DNA of 64,000 nt from Paramacrobiotus metropolitanus (lineage: Eukaryota; Tardigrada; Eutardigrada; Parachela; Macrobiotidae). The position numbers were made by a program, and so were the translations under genes. The stretch spans positions 1 to 64,000 of the forward strand of contig NW_026570367.1 in NCBI RefSeq assembly GCF_019649055.1, written 5' to 3'. Each line of letters begins with the position of its first letter. Position 1 is the first letter of the stretch. The notes beneath the pieces are model-generated. The model made no database searches. It was given only the letters and a program-made list of their open reading frames with translations, and had not been told where the DNA came from. This document shows, piece by piece, positions 23,677 to 33,580 of this stretch.

Positions 23677-26073
23677 ATGGAGAAAAATTTTGCGAATCCC
23701 AATATTCGCAGTGATTTGGGAATTATTGTTGGCTCTGCAGTGGCTTTTGCTGTCGTTAATCAGCTGTTTAGACTGTACAAACCATGGAGTGGAGCGACTC
23801 CGAGTAAGACGCAATGGAAACTGCGGAACATCGCCACTTCGATGCTGCATTCGTGCATAACAGGAATCTGGTCGTTTACAAGGCATGTCGGGCTGCGAAC
23901 CCAAACTTCGCTCTTTGCTTTAGTTTCAAGCAGTGTGACCATTATGGCTTACCGTGCGCTTTTTTTTCTTATTGACGATTTGCGTGAAGACATGGTAGAA
24001 GGCTCCAACTTTTCGTATTATCTCGTGGCACCTTATGTCTGAGTATAAACACTGTACATTCTGTTTACTTAATAATAATATTTCTAACTTTTGAGTTCCT
24101 TGTAAGCATAAGTCAGAGCAGAAAGAAAACTTGTATGTTTGTTACAGATTTGCCGGTAGTAAACTGCACCTGTGCAACTTTGAAATTAGAATTGTTTCTG
24201 GTGCCAGTACAGTACAGTACTTAAATTTTTAGTAGCTTCCAAACAGATCTTGCATTACTTCAAGAAGTGCATGTCGGTCTGATCATTTTGTACGATGCCA
24301 TAAGAATAGCTATACGCCGACGGATGGAAAATGATTAGTAAAATGACCACGTACATCGCTCAGTACGGTATTGCGCTTATAGCAAATTTTTGCGACACAA
24401 ATTAACAACGAGCTATTTGTTGACAATAGTAAGACAACATATTGCTATACTGTTGTAAGACATATTCCCGAACATAATCTTCGGCTTTAGCATATGATTT
24501 GTGATTAAAACAATGCTGTCCTGCCATTAACACAGTTGAATTAAGAAATAAGCAGCGCTATTTTCTGATGAGTTCGCGCGTTTTGCCTTTCAGGTTACTT
24601 TATTTACGACCTTTTGACATGGGAATTAATCGGTTAAATTTGAAGTCTGTGGAATTAATGGGACATCATGCGGTGGTATGTATCATGGCGTTACATTGGC
24701 GTTTATATCAGTATATCTATATATCAGTTTTCCTTGTAGGACAACTGTGAACTGTGAAGATGCTTTATTTTTTAATCAGAAGTACTTTATAGAAATTGTA
24801 CAATAGATAAATGTACGCATAGGAGTACTGTTTGTTATGATTTGCAGTTGTCTGCAGATTAAATTACTACCAGTCTACCCTTGCGATTAGCCAGATTAGG
24901 AAAGAAAAGCTTACGACCATTTATTCAACTTATGTTGTGATGGGAATCATCAAATTTTTTCCTCGGTGCTGAGTGAATGTATATGCCATCAGGAACTGTT
25001 TCCGCTTTTAGGTCTTGTAATTATGTAGGGTTGGCTGTCAGTAAACAGTAAACGTAACTAGCAACCGTACTTGTGTAGCGCCTTTCGAATTTTCTGGTTA
25101 TATTATTAAATTTTTGCAAAGGACACAGAGTACAGACGTGTCATTTGTGAAATTTTCGTGTAAATAAACATGTTCCAGGTTTCTCGAAAATGTAAGTAGA
25201 CATTACTAGCTTTTAAAGATTGCTCTTGCAGGTGGTACTTTGCTTCGGTGTTGCAGTATTTCTGCGAAAGTTCATTGGTTTTCCGTGTTTTCGCTGTTTG
25301 TGGAGGTTAACAGTTTGTTCCTCCACTGGCGCCAAATATTACGGATCTTGGGAATCTCCAAAAAATCGACCATTTTACCACGTCATTTCGCTACTGAACG
25401 TTTGTAAGTATGCCCCAGATCGCTGTAGGTGCTACCGGTATTTAATAACTTCCTATATAAATTATACTTATCGTTAATATAGCACTGTCAGATCGTTTTA
25501 AATTTAAACTTCACGTGTATTGCATGTATCGTATTCGTGTGTAATCTGTTATCTCACATATATATATAGTGACAACCAAATTGTTCCTGGAAAATTATTC
25601 TAATTCAGACCCTAAAGTAGCATTTATGGCCAGTGGCCACTGTAGACGGATGCCGCTTTGCAAATGTTAGATTGTGGGACTCAACTGAGGTCACGATTTC
25701 GATCTTTGAGTTATTAAGCATTATTAGCCAGATTACTTATACTTAGTATGAAATTAGGGTACGAAATCTACAAGGAATCTGTTGTTTTCAGCTACCTTCA
25801 TATTATTCCGATTAGAACGTTCGTATGTCTTTCTTATCTCCATTTTTCCTATTCGAACCGAATCCTCGAATTGTCAACGTGACTGCGACAATCTGTTTTG
25901 TGATAGCAGTTATTATGAATGTGGTTTTGTTATACCGACTAGTGCGTAGTGATTTCCTTTACTGTAAAGAAAAAATCGAACGACTGAATTTTCAATTTTG
26001 CCATACGGAATTCATGGTCAGCAATTTAGCAGTATTTTTTGTTCCGTGGTTTTATTCTTTTATTTTTCCTTAG
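23677..26073 (+). CDS. TLC-domain-containing membrane protein, TLCD1/2-like (frame-interrupted)
   Basis: Multi-pass membrane protein with a TRAM-LAG1-CLN8 domain. Vertebrate TLCD1/2 act at the plasma membrane to influence phospholipid composition and fluidity. Exons 23677-~24026, 24594-24675, 25232-25403, 25792-26073. The start MEKNFANPNIRSDLGIIVGS is followed by helix 1. WKLRNIATSMLHSCITGIWS and DDLREDMVEG are TLC signatures. Exon 2 gives YFIYDLLTWELI and SVELMGHHAV with the His pair typical of the domain. Exon 3 gives VVLCFGVAVFLRKFIG and NSLFLHWRQILRILGIS, and exon 4 ICFVIAVIMNVVLLYRLVRS. One-base slips occur near 24635, 25276, 25363 and 25850, and the exon 1/2 junction is one base off. 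An in-frame ATG at 23560 gives a longer N-terminus, but the one at 23677 fits the family length better. Confidence 0.8.
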
Positions 26074-26598
26074 AATGCCAAAGCGTTGTGATGAAGAATA
26101 ATTTCGGAATTGTTCGTGCGCTGCTGTAATTTCAATGTGAACCAATAATTCGTATTATGAATGTAAAACCAGTGTAGCTGAGTTCTTTTATTACTTGCAT
26201 AATTTTTTCCAGCACACGAAAAACATTATTTTCATGTATAAGACAGGTTCAAGATCATTCATTCTACATAAAAATTCAACAGGCTTGTACATCAGAAGTA
26301 ATAAAGTTGCTTCAAATTAGCGTGATTGATTAGTGAGCTGCTGCATCACTAACACCAACTGGGAGTCAAGGACAACATTTTGATACATTAAAAACTCATA
26401 CAACGGACAATAAAGCTCCAAAAGAACATGGTAACAATTACAGAAAATCTGGACCGTTCAAACCCATCAAACGGGAAGTCCATAGTGTACAGTACACCAA
26501 GTAAACGACAAGCGGCGGTTTAAAATATAAGAACTAACATGTAATACGGAGAATCAACTTCGCATCACGGCAGTTACAAGGTGCAACCTCACTTCGCA
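26074..26598. other. Spacer between convergent TLC-domain and ST7 genes
   Basis: The two genes end towards each other, so this 0.5 kb contains both 3' UTRs. No coding or repeat feature is recognised. Confidence 0.4.
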
Positions 26599-29450
26599 TC
26601 AGATTCTAGCCAAATTTTGCATGAGTTGCGGAGGAATAACAGCCTCCAGTTTCTCCACCAAAAAATTTACAGGGAGAGTAATGTAGACGATCAACTAAAA
26701 CGGATGCAGTTAGCTCAATTATTCTGTCAAACACTGTAGGTGCGACAACTACTTTTGGCATACTGTACGTAACCGAACAATATCTTTCTAAGTAAATCTA
26801 CTACCACAAATACGATGACAGTTAAGAGCGTTTTTGTAGGTACTTGAAGAGCGCTATACTTAATCGTAAGAAATGCTTGATTACCCTTACCGTGCGAGCC
26901 AGTTGCGTCATAAATCTGATAGGCATGGGTCAGGACCGCTAACATAGCCATGATGCAGCAAAGAGCAGCCGTAAATGTGATAAAAAAGGAACTTCTTTCT
27001 GAGGATAGACCGATACATCGTGGAAAACAGGCAGAAGCTCACGTTCTGCTGCTTCCATTCCAGAAGGATAAGGATGAAAATAATGTCCTTTTTCCAAGGG
27101 GTAAGGTAATGCGCGAAACGCTAAAATACGCAGATAATCAAATAGCAAGTAGCAAATTTCACGAGTTCAGATTAAAATAACAACTATGGAAAACATCGGA
27201 GTTGATATAATTCGGCAAATTGACGTTATAATAAGTTAATAACTAAAAGAATTTTAAATTTGTCTCTACATTCGTGAATGCCGGCCAGTCTGCGAATACC
27301 ATCAACAAATAACTATTATGCACATACTTCCTTCCCATGTCATATGTAGGATTTTCAGGGCACCTTCAATATCCTTCCAGTGGTCCAAGTTGAAGAAAGC
27401 GTAGCCAGTGCCTCGCTGTCTCCGCGTCGGACAATATGTTCAGGAGGAAGAATCAGTGTTTTTTCTTCCAGGAGATACTAAAATATCACATTTGTTCAGT
27501 TCCGCGCCTTAAAGTAACCGTTCGAAACATTAACACCAGTACTTTAGGAACGTGAGGATTAAATTCCACTGCACGGTGAATCGCCTCTATGGCATTCAAC
27601 TCTACCGCTGAAATCCCTCGTTTAGACACTAAATCTGGAGAAAACCTTCAAAAATAAAAATACGTGATGATCAGTGCCGGTATTAACATCAGTAACGGTA
27701 ATATCCAGTACCCGGAGATGTATCTGAATCTGCAGCTGTTCGGTTACTCACCTTTCTCCCACACACCGGCATTTCAGCAGCGCCGCAGTGTAAACTATCG
27801 TTGCGGACTTGGGTAAATTCACATCTGCATCCCATAAAAACACGTCATCGTAACTGCTGACGAATAATCGGCACAATTCCCTCACCGTCATATTTAGCCA
27901 TTACGGCCTGAACGTCCGCATATGCTTTCATTTCCAACAAACATTCCACCAGATTTTCATGGATATCCATAATTAAGGGGAATTCTTTCAGCAGCTGAAA
28001 ACCACACAGTAATTAGAGGAACAGTGATCCATATGGCAATATCGATTGGCGATCAGGGAACAACCGAGATGACAACAGTCATCGATCGCAGCAATAAAGG
28101 AGCAAAGGTAGTAATGTAGCAATCCAGCTTACATCTTTCATAATTTTCACAGCTTCTTTGAATTTGCGCAGTTTACGAAAACACATGGCTAGACGCCGGC
28201 GCACGTAGAAAGAGATTTCCGTTTCACGAGCTGAAATGCACACCGGTGAAAAGTGATCATAAGGATAAGCGAAGCAATGCGCTACCGTGCGCCTCTTCAT
28301 CGTAAGCCACCAGTCCGTTCCTTCGTTTGGCTAGGTGACTTTCCATAACCGTAATGCGTCACGGAAGCGGCTTTCCGTTTCGATGATTGTCGTAGTTCCT
28401 TCCTCTCCCAGCAGCACCAGCGCCGGTACACAGCTGCAGAAAATAAAAGACTCGTGGTTGGCCGGAGATAATAATACACCGCGATTAAGATGAGCAAAAG
28501 GAATTACTCTGGAGTTCTTTGCAATAACTCTTCGGCAATCGATACCCTCAAGGCTGAATCACGCTCACGCCACGCTCTTTGCATAGCTGCAGACAATTCC
28601 ACCATATTACAGGTAATTATCAACAGATAAAGAAACAGGACGCATCAGCTCACTGTCAAAATCCTCCTTAGAAGAATACACTTCCAATGGGAACAAATTC
28701 TGGTGTTCCTGAGCGGACAAATTCATGTCGTAAAACGTCAGCGGCTCCTTTCCTGCAAATAAATTATAGTACACAGTGCGGCATAAATTGAAACGTCCCG
28801 TAAATGACATGTTTCCATAACCTACAGGTCTACATAAACGCAAAGGTATAAACAGCAATATGTAACATTTCCAGCTGATAAAATAACAACGAAAATAGTT
28901 AAACTGTAGGAAACAAAATGAAATACCCAACCAGAAGTCTGAACACAACACACCAGACCGCAGCATATCGCGTAATAATTACCTCGTAATTTAAAAAACC
29001 GGCTGTATTCCGGTCCACGGAACAATTTGAAAGGATTTTCCGTAACCTGGACTTCTACAAGGGAATCCAGAAAACTTGAAAATCAATCAGAAATGGAACG
29101 ATAGCGTCGCAGCTGCGGCGTCGCCAACCGTCTGTTGCGGACTTTCTCCAGATGACGATGTTTCGCTCTCCGTTCCATTGGTATTTCCATTCCCGCCGAA
29201 CCAGGGGGTCAAATGAGTTATAGATAATTGTTCGAGAAAAGATATGCCATATTTCTTGTAATACCACCATTCAAAAATCTAAGGGAAGAATTCAAAGTAT
29301 TTCCATTATCAAAACTGTTCTGCCAAATACAATGGTTAATAAAAATCTCATCTGACAGCGTGTCTTACCAGAATTAATCCAGACACCAAGGAGGATGTTC
29401 GGTCAGAGCAACATAAAATTTCGAGTCAGCGAGTTCATAAACAACGTGGC
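26599..29450 (-). CDS. ST7: ST7 (suppressor of tumorigenicity 7) homologue, N-terminus incomplete, frame-interrupted
   Basis: Conserved animal membrane protein with TPR-like repeats; biochemical role poorly defined. Recognised blocks, from N to C: KFYVALT (about 29430); [20 protein letters not shown] (about 29270-29210); [20 protein letters not shown] (about 29050-28980); [20 protein letters not shown] (about 28755-28700); [20 protein letters not shown] (about 28230-28165); [20 protein letters not shown] (about 27615-27550); [20 protein letters not shown] (about 27465-27405); exon 27120-26891 with [15 protein letters not shown] and [11 protein letters not shown]; last exon 26733-26599 ending [13 protein letters not shown] and a TGA. 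The N-terminal membrane exons before KFYVALT were not resolved and should lie between 29450 and 30100. Frame slips occur near 26681, 27395 and 29380. The gene is divergent from ATP6AP1. Confidence 0.88.
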
Positions 29451-30164
29451 TGCAAGGACATGGAAACAATGGTCAATTCAGTTTTACAATTGTCATACAT
29501 TGTCTACGGAACGGAAACGACGATGAATGAATCCGCGAATGATCGTTAACTTCTTTACTTACAAAAAAATAAGATTGAACATTGCAGCGGTCAAGCAGAA
29601 AACTTCCAAAAGAGAAGATCCAGGATAACGACTTCTAAAATCACAAAGCTTTTGCCAGGGATGGTAGTAATTAAAATGCTCACTGCTCACGTCAATCTGC
29701 TTTTCTCAGCTACAAATTTGTGCACGCTTTTGTCCGTAGTACAAGCAAAGGCGTGGGGCCTTAACCGCAACAAGGAATGTGCAATTGTGCAGCTTCCGTT
29801 AATCATCCCAATAATCCCATGCCGCAGATAGTAACCCTAGAAGCATAGAGCATTAAATTTAATTTTATAAAACTGGTAAACATCCATCCAGCAACAAAAA
29901 CACTAAATTCAATCAGCTCCGATTGGGGCGAATCTGATGCCGCCAGGGCCAGCTATTAACTGCCTCTACTGCTGTGCTACTTAATACATGCTTTACTTTT
30001 TAGTGCACGATACTCATCCTTGTTCGCCCACATCATGTGAGTGAATAAATGATAATCTTCCAGATTCTTCCTTCCTGACTTTCTGGATTTACATCCGTTG
30101 TTATCTTTATTCTGCTCCAAACGAATTGTTTCCCTTGCATTTTGGTTTTATTTCATCGCATACA

Positions 30165-31943
30165 ATGCTTTACTTACACGTTCTGTCGGTTTTGACAGTG
30201 TCATGTGCTTTTTCGGTTGCCGTTAGGATACAGGTTTGCGTTCTGCGTTCTGCTGATTCTGAAATCCAAACCGTATGATAGATAAATTTTTGAAGTTGTA
30301 ACTTTTTTCAGTCGGTTTCGGAAGCAAAAGAAGAACTCCTATCAAGAGAAAGAAGAGCAACAGGAACGCCGATTAAACCGAGAACTGGAGTATTTGGGAA
30401 TGGGACGACTTTAATATTTACTACACCGTGTGTTCGAATGGAAACATCTAATCCCATTCAGATTCAAGTTTATGGCCCACATGATGTCAGGTCGAAGTGG
30501 GAGGTTGATGATGAGATTTTTGCTGAAAATTCTACAATCACTCTAACAGAATCTGGATGCCCGAGCGAAGATAACAATGGCACAGCTTTGTAAGTATTGC
30601 AACGGCAACTTCTAAGCTGCCACTAGTGGAGTGGGTTACACACCCGTACCACGATAAAACGAGGTTTGATGGTTCGTCGGCGATGTTACGAGTTAGCGAA
30701 TTACCCAAAAGTCAGTTATGCAATTGCGAACATGTTAACCGATACCGGCGCGATTGTCAAAGTGCACAAACATTTTTAATCAGCTGAAAAGTCATTGGGG
30801 AAGAGCAAGGGCAAGGGCAAGAGCAAGAATCATTTTAGGACATTCAGACAATCTCAGAAGTCTAGAAAATCCACGTTAGAACTGGTCATCTCGTACAACG
30901 GTACAAGTACACATTCAGATGTTTCCGGTTGAACTAGCACAGATGTACATCTTCACTACAGATCTCATTTGTACGGCTACAGTATTGTTTGGTGTCAGTG
31001 TTGTGGAATGCGGTGTAAACCGTGTGCATAATGCATAGAAATTAGGAAGCTTTAAATTAATTTTTTACCACTCCTGGCCCATTTTAACACCTTTTATACT
31101 CTGCTGTGCTCATTTGCTTCTCGTTGTTTTCAGTTTTGTCGTGGATGTATCCGGCATTCAATCAAATGCATCTACAAAGCAGGCTACATTTCGGTTGGTA
31201 TAACATTCAATAATTTTGTTATTACAACTCCGTTAATTAATTGTTTTAGTCCACTATGGGAAGCTGTTTTGCAGGTTCGACTTCGCACATGACAGTTTCT
31301 ATTGGTGGATTACGAACATAACCTTGAAGGCGACATTCGATGGTGTAAACGGTACCCAGACGAATAACTGGGATCTGCGCCCGCAGGATACTTTTGGCGA
31401 TCGCGGGTACGCTTATCTTTGCCAGGATCAGTATGCTTTTACCTCCGATTATGGTGAACAAATGGCAGGACTACAGTTTCCCCAGATAATCGTAAGTGGT
31501 TTTGATTAGGAATTTATGGAAACGCGAGTGATTTTGGTTAAACAATTTACAGCTGCTGCTATTTAGTACACCTGCGTGTAATGACATCCTTTACTGCTTG
31601 CGAATTTGCATGGAATCGTTATTTTGCAATGACATCCTTTACTGCTTGCGAATTTGCATGGAATCGTTATTTTGCGTGTACCAGTTTAGAATCGTCTTAT
31701 GCTTCGTTTTCATAGCTCAAACCGTTCCTTAACGCCACCAATAATGCTTCCGTCTTTGGTGACGCTACATTTTTCCAACCGTGTGAATACGCTTTCACGA
31801 TTCCTTTATGGATGGCGACGGTGACAGGCTTGATCATGGCACTGATTCTGGCTCTGGGTATTTCTATGCTGGTTGGAATTAAAACGCCGGATCGATTTGA
31901 TGATCCGAAAACTTCCAAGTTATTGTCCGTTCCATCGGAATAA
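30165..31943 (+). CDS. ATP6AP1: V-ATPase accessory subunit S1-like (ATP6AP1/Ac45)
   Basis: Type I membrane protein that helps assemble and guide the vacuolar proton pump. Five exons, 30165-30233, 30312-30589, 31134-31193, 31275-31491, 31716-31943, all in phase, giving 283 aa. Exon 1 encodes a signal peptide (MLYLHVLSVLTVSCAFSVAV). The start of exon 2 has SRERRATG, a furin-type RxRR site like the one at which vertebrate ATP6AP1 is processed. Exons 3-4 form the luminal beta-rich domain (FYWWITNITLKATF). Exon 5 carries the membrane helix (ATVTGLIMALILALGISMLV) and the hallmark tail KTPDRFDDPKTSK. Human ATP6AP1 has about 470 residues. Here the large N-terminal luminal region is absent, so the protein resembles the processed or 'ATP6AP1-like' form. 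Confidence 0.87.
31580..31675. repeat. 48 bp tandem duplication
   Basis: Two identical head-to-tail copies (31580-31627 and 31628-31675) of a unit starting aatgacatcctttactgctt, in the last ATP6AP1 intron, in addition to the gtgta on each side. Perfect identity implies a recent duplication or an assembly artefact. Confidence 0.9.
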
Positions 31944-32946
31944 AGTTCCTTGAAATTGTGAGATGGTAATACATTCCGGCAGCTCTGAAAATCCGACATA
32001 TTCATAACGAAGATTTGCTGTTATGGCATTTCCAACAATGGCGTGGCTGAGATGATTTTGTAAGCGAACGGTATCTGTTCGGTGGATTTAAATTGGTTAA
32101 TGTGTAGTGTGGACTTATAATGCTGTGATTTGGTTTAAAAATATGTGTGTCTGCTGTTGCTACTGGTGGGATGTTATAATTTTAGTTCTCTCGTTTTAAT
32201 ACTGTGTAGCGTTTAGCAAGTCTTATTGTTTATTTGTTTTATTTATTTTTTTGGTTGAGAGTTTCATGGGTTGCTGCTAACTGTAAGGTTAATTGTAAGT
32301 AGATGATCATCAGGTGACAGTGAAATATGACCATTAACATTTTCGATCTGATGTAGATGACGATTCTGTATGTTATGCATAAAGCAGCACCGCTACACAC
32401 TAATAATTATGTAATTAATGTTCTGATACAGCTACTATCTCTATATATTAATAAAATAAGCCTTAGCGAATTCCATACAAAGCTCCCTTTTCTGAGCGAA
32501 ACGCTTAACGAAACTTGGGTGTCTATATATCATTCGATAGCGCCAGGTTTGCAGATGGCGCGACAAGAATCAGTTTTTGAGAAAAATGTAAAGTTTAAAA
32601 GAAAAGTTTAAGAAAAGCTAACATACAAAGTCTATGGGAAAAGTGAGGAACCCACCACTGCTAAATCGACCACCCCACCACTGTCTTGAGTCGACAGCTG
32701 AAACGCCGTTCTTCAAGCTCTTCTTCGAATGGGTGTGCTTATGTAATGACATGTATCACCTTATAGCCGTGGTTTACATATTTTTTACCAGAAATTTTTG
32801 TTTGCAAGACAGTTAGAGCTGAAGACGTCAGAAAGATCAGGCAAAGCAGTCCGCGAGTACGGAACAGCTGCAAAGTGCAAACCCAGTTTTTTAAGTAGCT
32901 GTCCTCCGCAGTTGTTCGAGCTCCTTTATTGTAGCACGCGTGTAGC
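31944..32946. other. 3' flank of ATP6AP1 and spacer
   Basis: Begins with the T-rich presumed 3' UTR. ORFs at 32357-32611, 32634-32816 and 32798-33007 are unsupported. A direct repeat, gtagcacgcg, occurs at 32931-32940 and 32942-32951, overlapping the left end of the following palindromic element. Confidence 0.45.
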
Positions 32947-33087
32947 ACGCGTTCTTCCCTCGTATGGGAACAACGCCCTCATTGGCTGTGATTTCTATTG
33001 GTTGTGATCACAGCCAATGAACGCAATTTCTATTGGTTGTGATCACAGCCAATGAACGCATTGTTCCCATACGAGGGAAGAACGCGT
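32947..33087. mobile_element. Palindromic MITE-like element, short copy
   Basis: Perfect 27 bp terminal inverted repeats, 32947-32973 (acgcgttcttccctcgtatg...) and 33061-33087 (...cgagggaagaacgcgt). Inside are two tandem copies of a 36 bp unit containing attggttgtgatcacagccaatgaacgca-type sequence, itself palindromic. The same termini and subterminal motif flank the 637 bp element at 2956-3592. The whole element would fold into a long hairpin. It has no coding capacity. Confidence 0.85.
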
Positions 33088-33580
33088 TTTTCCGAGCAGC
33101 ATAACTGTACTACCAGGGGGGACATGTTCATGCGTTTCCCAGACCGCAGTCAGCTGCTTGTTGATCTTGTTTGTTACAGGTTTTGCAGAGCCATTTCTTT
33201 TCCGTTTTTAAATTGATGTTCTTTACCTAACAAGTAAGCTGATTTACCTACAGACTCAGGTTTTTTTACCGTCTCTTTGGAAAGGTATACAATAAATTAT
33301 CATATTACAATGCCATCAAGGTAACCAAAGCACGGGAAGCCAGTAATCTGGATGTTAGACGTAGGACGGAAATTTGGATGGACTGGAATCTGGATGCCAT
33401 GCCGAAATTTTTCAGTAATTTTGCCTTTTGTAAGGCTGTTCTGTGGTTTTTTAGAAGTTAACTTGCGGTTGGAGCAGCAGAGTGTGTAATCTGGAAGCTG
33501 GATGAGTACTAGTACACTGTACTTACCTGCTCCCATTCGGATGTCCATTGCAAAGGGATCTGCTGTGCCAAAATTGAACG
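33088..33580. other. Upstream region of polymerase lambda
   Basis: Presumed promoter and 5' UTR of POLL. The minus-strand ORF at 33300-33620 overlaps the POLL start and has no support. Confidence 0.4.
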
